In this document: positions 1-8,809 of the stretch, piece after piece | How positions within the stretch are numbered: the first letter of the stretch is position 1 | Layout of the letters: every line of letters starts with the position of its first letter | Assembly: GCA_034436355.1 (NCBI GenBank) | Contig: DAOTVQ010000032.1 | Span: 57,270 to 121,269 of the forward strand | DNA length: 64,000 nt | Origin: CP2-2F sp034436355 | GTDB lineage: Bacteria > Chloroflexota > Anaerolineae > Aggregatilineales > UBA2796 | Direction of reading: 5' to 3' | Program-made: the position numbers and the translations under genes | Notes under the pieces: generated by a model | Database searches by the model: none | The model's input: only the letters and a program-made list of their open reading frames with translations | Told to the model about the DNA's origin: nothing

Positions 1-192
1 GATATCCGCGATCTCCGTTGGACCATGAGGGGTTTCAGTCTTGTCTGCCAAGATATCGCGTAGAAACGGCTCAATTTGCGTTCGCTCGTCTAATTGACGT
101 ACTTCACTGAGTATTACATCGCTAATCGCCTGTCGCGGTATCTCTTTGACTCGCTCAAACTCCTCAATATCATCAAGCTGAACCAGTACCAT
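1..192 (-). CDS. Restriction-endonuclease-like protein, N-terminal fragment (partial at left edge)
   Basis: A reading frame on the minus strand starts with ATG at 192 and stays open to the window edge, giving 64 residues. It begins MVLVQLDDIEEF and runs through QIEPFLRDIL to HGPTEIADI. The HGPTEIADI stretch resembles the N-terminal region of proteins annotated as restriction endonucleases in bacterial mobile elements; that is recalled family resemblance only. The catalytic part lies outside the window. It is divergent from the conjugation genes that start at 439. It could equally be a plain hypothetical protein. Confidence 0.4.
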   Translation of the reverse strand, partial: MVLVQLDDIEEFERVKEIPRQAISDVILSEVRQLDERTQIEPFLRDILADKTETPHGPTEIADI

Positions 193-438
193 ACCGTCTA
201 TCCATCTTGAGCACACCAAGACTAACCTCGTTAGGCACAGGGGATGATTCTACCCGAAAACTTCCCAATACCCAAACCGCAAAATTCCACTGTTCATATA
301 CCGCGCCCTGCTATTCTGAGCAGTATCGGGGCGGCGCATTGGTCGTGAGTACAGCCTCACCCGCGAACTGTCCGTAGCGCCGATTACACACCCGCTGCGC
401 TGCCCCAGCTATCCGTTTCAGCAGAGGAGACGCCAACC

Positions 439-678
439 GTGTCGCTTCGTGACGCCATCAACCAGTTTTTCACCGATGCGCGGGACATCGCGCAGCTCAT
501 CGCGCCCATCTGCGCGGTGCTGGGGTTTATCGGCCTCGGCATCATGTATATGGGCAGCTCATGGCCCCTGATCGGGGACTGGAAAAAGGACAATCCCCGC
601 GCCGCCAATCAGGTGGTGATGGGCTTGCTCTTCGTCATCGCCGCCAGCAGCATCACGACCATTATCTCGTTTTCCTGA
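439..678 (+). CDS. VirB2/TrbC-like small membrane (pilin-type) protein
   Basis: This 79-residue protein starts at GTG 439, about 11 bases after a GAGGAG-type ribosome binding site. Two hydrophobic segments (about residues 18-38, LIAPICAVLGFIGLGIMYMG, and 60-78) are separated by a short charged loop containing WKKDNPRAANQV. This two-helix layout is the usual form of VirB2/TrbC conjugative pilins. Position supports the role: the next genes are a PrgI/VirB3-like frame and a VirB4 ATPase. No signal peptide is clear. The alternative is any small two-helix component of a type IV secretion module. Confidence 0.5.
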   Translation: MSLRDAINQFFTDARDIAQLIAPICAVLGFIGLGIMYMGSSWPLIGDWKKDNPRAANQVVMGLLFVIAASSITTIISFS

Positions 679-759
679 GCCATCGGCAAGTTCAGTATTC
701 ATCGGGTGGGGAAGCGCATACGGACTTGGCTTCCCCAGTACCGTTCGGAAGGAGTCGTC

Positions 760-1159
760 ATGGTCGCTGAGTTCAAATCGCACGTCCTTAGTCGCGATGA
801 AAAGGGCTTCATGGGCGTACCGTTCAAGCGCCTGATGCTGGTAGGTGTGGGTGGCGGCATCGTCTATACGCTCGGCAAGTTTGCGCTGCCGGATGTCGCC
901 ATCCCGGTTGCGCTGGCAGCGGCCGCTCTACAGCGTGCGGGGGAACCTGATGCTTGGCGCAGCGCAGCAGCCGCACAGCCTCACAGGGAGCGTCGGCAAG
1001 CTGGTCGAAATCCCGACCGATCTGGCGCGGCTGGATGCGGGAACACTGTTCACGCCACCCGCCGCCTAGGTCGAGGCGAATCTCGCCGAATGGATCACGT
1101 TTGCCCAGGCCGCCGATGCAGATCGTGGCGATGGGCTGGAATTCGTGGAGGTGCACTAA
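760..1159 (+). pseudogene. PrgI/VirB3-like conjugation protein, broken
   Basis: The frame opens at ATG 760 (MVAEFKSH, after GGAG) with a hydrophobic region ending near 905 (VAIPVALAAA). Family-like sequence then continues in another frame as LYSVRGNLML and LARLDAGTLFTPPAA. It meets an in-frame TAG at 1067-1069 and carries on as VEANLAEWITFAQAADA to a natural TAA at 1157-1159. The frame change near 905-915 corresponds to loss of 3n+2 bases, probably including the second membrane helix. The final TAA directly abuts the ATG of the VirB4 gene, as in intact prgI-virB4 operons. Two independent lesions make it a pseudogene. Confidence 0.55.
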
Positions 1160-3085
1160 ATGGCCCGTGAGACGAACGCAAAAGATGCGCCGCTGCGCAC
1201 CTTCCTCATCGAACCGTTCGATATCATGCTGCACGCCACCGAAGATGGCGTAAACGCGCTGCAAACCCGCTTTGCCAACTGGCTGCGAGCACTGCATACC
1301 CCGGCACGTTTCGCCTGCTGGCAGATTCCTGCCACGCTGGATGAGAAAATTTCGCAGGTCAGCCGCACCGCGCGTGAAACCGCCGATGCGCAGCGGGCGG
1401 GCCTGCTAATGGAATATCGGCGGCACTACGAGCTGCTCCAGGATTCCGCCGAGTATCAACGGGCGGTGTGCGGTATGGCACTCTGGTCGGAAGAAAACCC
1501 GCGTGCGTTGGCGGCAGGCATCACCTCCGCGTTCGATACGCCCGTCACCAAAACGGTATGGCCTGCGCTCTTCAACGGGCAATATGAACTGCGGGAGAGT
1601 CCGTTCTGGCATCTCGCGCCGGTGGGCCGTCCCGGTGAGAGGGCAGTCTGGGCGATCCTCAATTCCTACGAGTTTCTACCCTCCATCTGGAACTTCTTCC
1701 GTCCGCTGGCCTCGCTGCTGCGACTGAACTTCCCGCTGGCGCTGACGGTGAATATTCCCAAGACCTATGACCGGAATGACGGCATTGACGCGGTGGAAAG
1801 CATCATCGCGGCCTATCAGGTGCATCTGGCGACCATTCGCGGCGAGGACAGCCGCTCGGTGACGCGGGTCAACGACTGTCGCCGGGCGTTACAGGAGATG
1901 AATCAGGGCGACGCGCTACATCTCGCGCAGATCACCATTGCGGTTGCCGCGCCGGACGTGGAGACGCTCAAAGCGCGGGTCGCGGCGGTGGTCAATGAGA
2001 CGCGGGCGTGGTTCCTGCTGCGGCAGGAGGTGGGCGAACTGCTGGCGCGTGCGGTGGGCTACTTCGCCGCCAAACCGACCAAAACCATCGGACTGCCTCA
2101 AACGACATGGCCCGTCACCTCACGGGAGCTGGCGCTCATGCTCGCGCCGCTCGGTTACCGCAAACTGTCCAGCACGCAGGGCATCCTGCGCGGCGAGGCG
2201 GTCGGCGCGTCGTATCCTATGTTTCACGACTCGTGGCGGGATAAACGCGCCACCCACGAAATCTGGGTGGGCGTGTCGGGCTTCGGCAAGACGTTCTACT
2301 GCAACTGCTATCTGAGCCGTGAATACGCAGAAAACAGCATCCCGTTCGACCTGCTCGAGCCGATGGGACACGGCAAACACGTGGCGGAGGCGTTTGGCTT
2401 GCCCTGGTATGTGATGAGCGCCCGCACGACGGTCATGAACCCGAACGATGTGATGTTTCCGACCTTAACCGAACAGCGCAGCCATGTCACACGGCTGTAC
2501 GAGACGGTGTTGGGTCGAGCATTGTCAGGTGGTCAGCGGGAAAACCTGGAACGGGGGTTGCTTGGGGAAGCACTCGACCTATTGTATCGCGGCTTCCCGG
2601 ACCTGCAAAAGGTCACGCCCGATCTCACGCCCACGCCGGAAACGCTGTGCGACATCCTGCGCGGACTGGGCGACAAAGAGCACATCAAGGTCATCGCCCG
2701 CGACTTGGCGGACGAGATCGCCGGGTTGTGCTGCGGCAGCGGGCCGTGGGCGAGTTTCCTGAACGAGCAGACCAACGTGGATCTCTCGCGGGGCGGGCGG
2801 GACTGGATCGGGCCACGCATCTTCTCATTCCACGAGATGAGCGAAGACCCGATCATGCTGGCGATTGCCTATGCCCAGGTGTTGTCGGCTATCCGCCGCG
2901 ACTCGCTCATCGACGAGCAACCGCGCATCATCGCCGTCGATGAAGTCTACCGCCTGATGCGCTATCCATCACTGTTGGACTTCCTGATCGAGGCGGCAAA
3001 GACCTTCCGCACCCGCCGCAAGAAACTGCTGGCAATCGATCAGTCGAGAGCGAATTCACGGCGAGTTGTGGCACATCTGTGCTAG
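1160..3085 (+). pseudogene. VirB4-family conjugation ATPase, 3' end lost at an insertion junction
   Basis: This protein would power type IV secretion. The 641-residue frame has a Walker A motif GVSGFGKT at about residues 371-378 and a Walker B-like RIIAVDEVYRLM at about 588-599. It then reaches RRKKLLAIDQ, where VirB4 proteins normally continue for another 60-150 residues. Instead the frame runs into the reversed 3' end of a recombinase gene and stops at 3085 after SRANSRRVVAHLC. The breakpoint is therefore near 3040, and the missing C-terminus was not found elsewhere in the window. The start ATG at 1160 directly follows the PrgI stop. The ATPase core looks intact, but a functional protein is doubtful. 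Confidence 0.7.
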
Positions 3086-4390
3086 ATACGGGCTGCTCCA
3101 CCTGATATTCGGCGGTGTCACACCAGCGGGCACTGCGGTTATACGGTTTCTTCCCAGTATAGGTCGCCGAATAGCGACCATTCCCAAATTTGTAGGCGTA
3201 GCGTTCTTGCAGCGAACGCCAGGTGTAGTCGAGGAAGGCACGCAGGATTTCCCACTGGTCTACCCCTGTTTCAATCATCTCGCACAGCTTCGCCAGATCG
3301 TCCTCGTCCCAGAAATAACCTGTACTTTTGTGGGTGGTGCTGCGCTCGGAGATACTGCCATCCCGCCAGTGGACAGTGATGTGCTTCGTGTGCCGTGTCA
3401 CTTTGCTGATCTTGATATAACGGGCAAACTGCTCGAACAGGTCGCGCTTTTCCTCACGCGGCACGTCATCCCAGCACTGGATGATGAGTTCCAGCACCGG
3501 GCGAGCTTCGACCAGCGAACGGCTTTTGTGTTCGTTAGACTGGATGTGGTTCAACTCGGCGCGTAAGCCTTCCAACTCGTGTTCGGCGGCTTCGTAACGT
3601 GCCTGCGCCCGCCGTACATCTGCCTGATCCACGTTCTCCAGACTCGCCAGCACTGTCTGCCACAGCGCCTCGTCAATCGTGGTCGCATGGAGGCGTTCCA
3701 GCAGCATTTCATCCACCAGTCCATCCACAATCGAGGCTTTGATGTTCCAGACGTTCGAGCGGTAGGGATACTCTGCCAGTTGGTACTTGTAGTGCTTTGC
3801 TTCTGTCGCCCATGAACAGGTCAGCCGCCGGTGGGGATACTCTGGCAGGTCATCGGTGTAGGCAAGGTAAGCATAGGTCGGTTTCGGTTCTTCCCGTTCG
3901 TCTTTGTTGTGGCGTATCCAGGGACGATACGGCACATACTGCGGGTTCGGTTCGCCGTAGAAATCGACTGGCGAGAGACGATTGTAGGCATACATGAACA
4001 GATCGAGCGGAATAATGCCCTCATGATTGTTGAACTGGACAATCGCGCCTTTGTGAATCCAGTGACCGATGTACGCGACATTCACCAGCATGTTTCGCAG
4101 TCCATCCTGCGAGGGTGTCAGACCTCCTGTAAAGGGCGAACGCCGCTCCAGATGATCCGTCACCTGAAACCCTTCTGGTACTGCCTCTGCGACGTGTCAT
4201 CATCACTCGCGGGGTCAGCCAGATCGGGGTGGTGGAACACTTCGGTCTGGCGCAACAACGAATTACTTTCAGGGTACTCACTTTCGCCCAACCGCGCAAC
4301 AATGCGAAGCATGGAGCGATACACCGACAGCAGGTTGATGCCGTCGGGTTCAGTATGTGGTTGTTCATCTAACAGGCGCTCAGGCTTCAA
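2928..4390 (-). pseudogene. Serine-recombinase-like protein, frameshifted and lacking the catalytic domain
   Basis: Two overlapping minus-strand frames (4390-4160 and 4163-2928) join into one protein if a single base is missing near GGGTTTCAGG at about 4165. Upstream it reads HHPDLADPASDD and QRQYQKGF, then VTDHLERRSPFTGG. The long part contains DGLRNMLVNVAYIGHW, typical of the Recombinase domain of large serine recombinases, followed by a helical region (about residues 180-270) like their coiled-coil segment. No N-terminal resolvase domain with its catalytic Ser is present. The last ~35 residues are antisense VirB4 sequence, so the true end is near 3040. It follows the ribbon-helix-helix gene with overlapping stop and start. 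Confidence 0.5.
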
Positions 4391-4592
4391 CGGCTGCCTC
4401 CTGCATTAGTCTCGTTCTGTAGTATCTCACTGCCTCTAAAATGAAATACCGTGCCATATATGAGTCTGGCAGCTTAAGCTGTTTCGCCAGCACCTCGATC
4501 TCAGCGCGTTCCCTGTCCGTCAGCCGCATCGCAAAGATTCTTTTGCGTGTTACCTGCCGAACAGGTAGCGTAGGAATGTTGGGTCTCTCCAT
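4380..4592 (-). CDS. Ribbon-helix-helix-like DNA-binding protein
   Basis: This 70-residue protein starts at ATG 4592. The core FAMRLTDRERAEIEVLAKQL followed by LPDSYMARYFILEAVRYYR has the strand-helix-helix pattern and basic start of MobC/RHH plasmid regulators and relaxosome proteins. Its stop (4382-4380) overlaps the TTG start of the recombinase remnant, so the two were one operon. A set of GTCAATTTT half-sites lies 200-260 bases upstream of its start and is a candidate binding site, either for autoregulation or for relaxosome/recombination assembly. Confidence 0.5.
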   Translation of the reverse strand: MERPNIPTLPVRQVTRKRIFAMRLTDRERAEIEVLAKQLKLPDSYMARYFILEAVRYYRTRLMQEAAVEA

Positions 4593-4803
4593 CAGTCGTG
4601 TTCCTTTGTTTTACGCATGGTTTGAGCGCAGCACACTGCTCCTGTGCGAACCCTGCATTTTTCCAGTTTCGGGTTAGCAATCTTGCGAAGGTGTCTGAAA
4701 TATTTCGGCTCTCCGCCAGAATCAAAAGCTGACTGCTCAGTATGTGGTACACCCACGTTTTACCGATGCAGCCAGCTTATCAAAGTCAGGTTGTGTAACC
4801 TGT

Positions 4804-4856
4804 GTAAAATTGACAAATCTGACCGTCAATTTTGGCAAAGTGACCGTCAATTTTAC
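4804..4856. promoter_or_regulatory. Cluster of GTCAATTTT half-sites (inverted plus direct repeats)
   Basis: A perfect 11-bp inverted repeat, GTAAAATTGAC at 4804-4814 and GTCAATTTTAC at 4846-4856, encloses a further copy. The 14-mer TGACCGTCAATTTT occurs at 4820-4833 and 4841-4854, exactly 21 bases (two helical turns) apart. It sits in the 312-base gap between the RHH gene start (4592) and the methyltransferase end (4905). It is therefore upstream of the RHH-recombinase operon. Helical phasing suggests an operator or iteron for a dimeric binder such as the adjacent RHH protein. The rest of the gap shows no gene. Confidence 0.45.
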
Positions 4857-4904
4857 AACTCTATGGGGAATTTCGGAGGCTAATTGAGTTTTGCTGCCCT
4901 TAAC

Positions 4905-6374
4905 TTATACATCCGCTGTTTGAGCAAACCAAACCGAGCTTGTAATTTCTAAAGTATGTTCCGCCGGTCTATTCACCTGATCGAGAACGTCTCTTACCGC
5001 CTGGGCAATGCGTTCTCCCAATAAAGGCGGAACGGCTTCTCCGATTTGGGCGCGAACCTCGGAACCCATAAATTCAAATTCATCACTAAAAGTTTGGATG
5101 CGCGCCCGTTCCCGCAATGTAAGCATCTGGCGATGTCGCTCATAGTGATAACCATATGTTCCCCCTCCCCCATATGCCATAACAGTCCATGCAGGTTTTA
5201 AAGGGGAAGGACGGCGGTAAATAAAGCTAATTTCTTTACTTTCAACATGCCATTCGGTTCCATCTACAAACTCAGCGTTTTCCTCAGGCGGGATATGAAA
5301 CATTCTCGCCTTAACTGCCGATGTTTGCTTAGGTATATCATTGGCAGAATCTTTTAAATCATAAACTGGCTTATCTAGCCAACCAAGCTGTTTAAGAAGT
5401 TCCTCATGCTGCTGCATTGCTAAATCAAAGGAGTTTTGGTCATGATCCTTTTCATAATTCAGCCTGTTGGCGGCGTAGTAGTCTTTAACTACATCGAAGG
5501 TCAGTCTCTCCCATACTCTACTGCACCAGTCAGAAGCTTTTTCAAACGGCTTGTCCTCTGCTAAACTCCGGTAGTCTTCCATGACCTGTCGGTACTTACT
5601 TTGCAATTTATGGAGCGGCTGTCCTTCAAAGATTTCAATTGGTGTCAGGGGATAGCGACTAAAGCACCATACAGATCCAGTGAGTGCTGAGGAAATACCG
5701 TCCCGCAAGCTGCCGTCAAGTCCGTCTAAAAACGTAACCAGATCGCTTCGGATGCCAACAATGATAAGTCGGCGACGTGTCTGCGGTACACCAACCACAG
5801 GAGCATCGACAACCCCGTTAAACAAAATAACATAGTCTTGAACCACTTCATGTGGCACTTTAACCGGCTGCTGTGCCGCAATTGCTTCTTGTCGGTGGGT
5901 GTCTAAGTTTTGTAGATCATCCAGCACGGTTTGATAAGCCAAGCCGCCGTTGGCGCTCGTAAAACCTGGAACGTTTTCAAACACAAACATCTTGGGCTGA
6001 AGAAACATTAATGCTCGCAAAAACTCCAAATAGAGCTTTCCACGTCCAGCATTTAGTCCTTCCCGCTTACTGCCCTTAGATATAGAAAAATCTTGGCATG
6101 GAGGCCCATCAATCAGCACGTCAGGATTTAAAGATGTAAGGTGTGAAAAATCGACTTCACGAACATCACCTTGCACGACAGCCGGAAGGTCATGAAGCAT
6201 TGGCGCAATCGGCGTGTGAAGTGTTTTTAGTTTAAGATTATGCGCGATTGTTTTGGCTGGATGCTCTGTGAGTTCCACAGCAAGGTGCGTTTCAAACCCT
6301 GCTCTGCGGAAACCCCAGTCAAACCCTCCAGCACCAGAAAAGAGTGAAGCAATAATTCTCTTTTTCTCTGTCAT
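4905..6374 (-). CDS. dcm: DNA (cytosine-5-)-methyltransferase
   Basis: This 489-residue enzyme transfers a methyl group from S-adenosylmethionine to cytosine C5 and is the modification arm of the defence operon. Motif I is FSGAGGFDWG (residues 12-21), the catalytic motif IV is GPPCQ with Cys93, motif VI is ENV (133-135), motif VIII is PQTRRR (197-202), and motifs IX/X appear near the C-terminus (LTLRERARIQTF, then QIGEAVPP). The region before motif IX is long and should contain the target-recognition part. It is the last gene of the operon and overlaps the stop of the glycosylase gene by four bases (ATGA). GC content is lower than in flanking chromosome-like genes, which suggests transfer. 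The recognition sequence cannot be read from the protein. Confidence 0.93.
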   Translation of the reverse strand: MTEKKRIIASLFSGAGGFDWGFRRAGFETHLAVELTEHPAKTIAHNLKLKTLHTPIAPMLHDLPAVVQGDVREVDFSHLTSLNPDVLIDGPPCQDFSISKGSKREGLNAGRGKLYLEFLRALMFLQPKMFVFENVPGFTSANGGLAYQTVLDDLQNLDTHRQEAIAAQQPVKVPHEVVQDYVILFNGVVDAPVVGVPQTRRRLIIVGIRSDLVTFLDGLDGSLRDGISSALTGSVWCFSRYPLTPIEIFEGQPLHKLQSKYRQVMEDYRSLAEDKPFEKASDWCSRVWERLTFDVVKDYYAANRLNYEKDHDQNSFDLAMQQHEELLKQLGWLDKPVYDLKDSANDIPKQTSAVKARMFHIPPEENAEFVDGTEWHVESKEISFIYRRPSPLKPAWTVMAYGGGGTYGYHYERHRQMLTLRERARIQTFSDEFEFMGSEVRAQIGEAVPPLLGERIAQAVRDVLDQVNRPAEHTLEITSSVWFAQTADV

Positions 6375-7087
6375 TCAGCACGCTCCAAAGTATCTATCTG
6401 CCGAATGGCAGCATAATAGTTGCAAATATCAGATATGGGACAGATATCACATTTCGGTTTGCGGTGGGTGCATATAGAAGCTGCAAAATCCAATACGCCC
6501 CAATTGAATTCTCGCGGCTTATCAGATGGCACGAGTTTTTCCGCCATATCCCACATCCGCCGATCTTCGCGTGGGCGTTTTAGCTGTGACTTCCATCCAA
6601 AAACTCTGCCCATTACTCGGATTAAATTCGTATCCATCGCTGGCACCGACACCCCATAAGCACAGCAGCGCACCGAATTCGAGATATAGCGTCCTATGCC
6701 CGGAAGTTTCCGCAGCAGTTCATCAGACTTCAATACCTCACTTTTTGTATCAATCACCGTTTGAGCGATTTGCCGGAGCTGCTCTGCTCGAACATAATGT
6801 ATTCCCAATGGTTTCAATATCTGAGCGAGTGCTTCAATGTCGAAGCTCACAATATCATAGGGTGTGTATTCGGCAAGCTGTTCGTAGATCGCTGCTGCTT
6901 GTGCCGAGGTTGTCTTACGAAGCAGAACCTCTGCTAGAAGAATACGCCAAGCATCATTTGTACTGCGCCACGGAAGGTCATGCCTTCCATGCACATCCCA
7001 GTAATCAATCATTGCTTGTTGAAACCTCTGTATCTTCCCTGCTTCGTTTAGCATTAACCACCTGAACAGACGTTCCGCTTGCTCCAA
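6371..7087 (-). CDS. HhH-GPD DNA glycosylase, MIG-like (T:G mismatch type)
   Basis: This 238-residue protein belongs to the helix-hairpin-helix glycosylase superfamily. The hairpin is LPGIGRY (128-134), the catalytic Asp is D152 in AMDTNLIRV, and four cysteines at 206, 213, 216 and 222 (C-x6-C-x2-C-x5-C) form an iron-sulfur site. The residue after GIGR is Tyr134. Endonuclease III has Lys at this place, MutY has Ser, and the T:G mismatch glycosylase MIG of Methanothermobacter, encoded next to a C5-methyltransferase, has Tyr. The likely job is removing thymine produced by deamination of methylated cytosine. The start is TTG 7087; no earlier ATG fits the frame. The stop overlaps the methyltransferase start. 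Confidence 0.85.
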   Translation of the reverse strand: MEQAERLFRWLMLNEAGKIQRFQQAMIDYWDVHGRHDLPWRSTNDAWRILLAEVLLRKTTSAQAAAIYEQLAEYTPYDIVSFDIEALAQILKPLGIHYVRAEQLRQIAQTVIDTKSEVLKSDELLRKLPGIGRYISNSVRCCAYGVSVPAMDTNLIRVMGRVFGWKSQLKRPREDRRMWDMAEKLVPSDKPREFNWGVLDFAASICTHRKPKCDICPISDICNYYAAIRQIDTLERAE

Positions 7088-7122
7088 CCATTATACGGTA
7101 GAATGCAAATATTGGCTGCCCC

Positions 7123-7917
7123 TTACGCTTGCAATTCGACAGCTTCTGTTAAGGCTGCTGCTGTTTTGTTAAAGACATCATCCGTTAGTACACGAAGTTC
7201 CTGCTCACTCAGGGCCTCGACAGCTATCAACGAGAGCAGGCGATACATTCGCTTACTGGCTTCCCGAATTAAATCTCGGCGTGCAAGTGTGTCGTAAGTT
7301 TTCGCAGCACGCGCAAAGGAAACACAAAAAGCGCGGAAGAGTGTCGGACGAACAGCGATTGAACTTCGTTCCGTAACTTGTACAAAGTCGTCCTCATTTA
7401 GAAGGTGCAGCAGATCATATGGGTTCTCCCATCTGGGATTATGGGCGAGATAAGCCCGCCACCACAGCCGCCCAAAAGTGTGACGACGCATTCCACGTTC
7501 CCGTCCCACGAAGCGCATTGTGTCATCACTGTCATCGAAACGCCAGCGAACAATATCTGGCAATAGAATGCAGGCTAAAAAAGACCAGACCTCATTGTGA
7601 GATGCCTCTGAAGGATGTATCTGCATCTTCTGATGCAGTAAAATCCCACAGTCAACATCAAAAGCTCGTGCCCCATTTTTATCAGGGATATTCGGATAAC
7701 CGTACTGCTTCGCCAGAGTCAATACAGCAGCGCGCAGAAGTTCTAATGACTTCGGAGTGATCCGGTTTCCACCAGTAGGGGCAAACGTTGCTGCCTCGTG
7801 AGTTGTTCCCCAGACCTCAGACAGTTCTGTCGGGGACTGCCGAATAAGCGCTTCAGCCAACCGTTCTGCAATATGTTGAGGTAGGCGTGGATACAGATAA
7901 TAGAGTTCACTGGTCAT
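7123..7917 (-). CDS. DUF6339-like protein of the Z1/MORC defence operon
   Basis: This 264-residue protein is counted from ATG 7917; an in-frame TTG at 7923 is the alternative. It begins MTSELYYLYPRLPQH, has a central region with DVDCGILLHQKMQIHPSEAS and WSFLACILLPDIVRWRF, and a helical C-terminus. I recall proteins of this form (DUF6339) beside Z1/DUF4420/MORC gene sets, but I see no catalytic motif and assign no activity. Its 5' end overlaps the upstream gene by about 10-17 bases, so co-translation is expected. The gap to the glycosylase start is only 35 bases. Confidence 0.55.
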   Translation of the reverse strand: MTSELYYLYPRLPQHIAERLAEALIRQSPTELSEVWGTTHEAATFAPTGGNRITPKSLELLRAAVLTLAKQYGYPNIPDKNGARAFDVDCGILLHQKMQIHPSEASHNEVWSFLACILLPDIVRWRFDDSDDTMRFVGRERGMRRHTFGRLWWRAYLAHNPRWENPYDLLHLLNEDDFVQVTERSSIAVRPTLFRAFCVSFARAAKTYDTLARRDLIREASKRMYRLLSLIAVEALSEQELRVLTDDVFNKTAAALTEAVELQA

Positions 7918-8809
7918 GGGCAAAAATCTTTATCTTCTCTTGAAGATGGGCGCTAAATAAGTGAGGTGAACGCATGAGTGTTCGCACACTGTCCAGTTGA
8001 TAACCTTCAAAATACAGGCGGATCATAGCTCTCACGGCGGCACCTATAGTGCCTGGTGCATAGCGATCTGGATTTTGAATAAAGGCTTCATTGGATAAAG
8101 CACCGCGTATCAAGGTTTGAGCAAGGTCAAGTCGTACCGCCTCTCGAATGCCTTCAGTTTCAGGTTGTAAATCTGAGACAGCCGATGCAATTTGTGGATG
8201 TTTGCTGTTGATATACAGGCGAACATCGCCAAGCAGCGGTTGATCTAAATCTTCAGGTTCCCAAGAGAGAAACCATCCAGCGTTATGCGGGAAATGGGTC
8301 GTGGTGAAGTCAATGACTTCGATTGGAAAGCGGGCACCATCGCCCTCAAGCTGAACTTTATAGGGAGGTGTTTCTAGCAGGATACTGCCAGTAGTTCGCG
8401 GTATAAGCTGATGCCGGGTGCTGCTGGGACTAATAAACAACAGTTTGACAAATAGGATTAACTCATCGGCGAGGAGCTTGCCATCAATATTGGCAGTAAG
8501 TGAAACTGTTCCAGAATCGCCATTATAGGAGAAATCCACCGCGCCGCCGCTGCCACGCAGTTTGGTTCCAGATGACTCCCATAAAAGAACTAATCGGAGC
8601 CGAGCATCATTCTCTAGGCGGCAGTCTTGATAAATGTCTTTAACGTTGACGAACACCTCGCTGCGGACACCAATATCTGATCCTGCGTCCCAGCCAGGCA
8701 AACGGTGCTGAAGCGGCACGAATCGTTCACCGACCTGCTGCTGCCACTGCTCAACCACAACTCGATCAGGTAATGGTGTCAAATAGGGTCTGCGCTGTAC
8801 ACGTTTCAT
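7907..8809 (-). CDS. Uncharacterised defence-operon protein (300 aa)
   Basis: The protein starts at ATG 8809, overlapping the stop of the ATPase gene (ATGA), and ends inside the next gene. I do not recognise a family. The first two-thirds alternate hydrophobic and polar residues, as in beta-rich folds (VDFSYNGDSGTVSLTANIDG, YKVQLEGDGARFPIEVIDF). The last third is helical (LDLAQTLIRGALSNEAFI, IGAAVRAMIRLYFEGYQ). There is no signal peptide or membrane helix. The strictly overlapping position in the operon argues for a structural subunit or adaptor of the defence complex; this is inference. Confidence 0.6.
   Translation of the reverse strand: MKRVQRRPYLTPLPDRVVVEQWQQQVGERFVPLQHRLPGWDAGSDIGVRSEVFVNVKDIYQDCRLENDARLRLVLLWESSGTKLRGSGGAVDFSYNGDSGTVSLTANIDGKLLADELILFVKLLFISPSSTRHQLIPRTTGSILLETPPYKVQLEGDGARFPIEVIDFTTTHFPHNAGWFLSWEPEDLDQPLLGDVRLYINSKHPQIASAVSDLQPETEGIREAVRLDLAQTLIRGALSNEAFIQNPDRYAPGTIGAAVRAMIRLYFEGYQLDSVRTLMRSPHLFSAHLQEKIKIFAHDQ

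Noticed and set aside
6371..7087. Calling the glycosylase MutY
   Set aside because: It lacks the MutY Ser after GVGR and the C-terminal 8-oxoG-recognition domain; Tyr134 and the methyltransferase neighbour fit MIG better.
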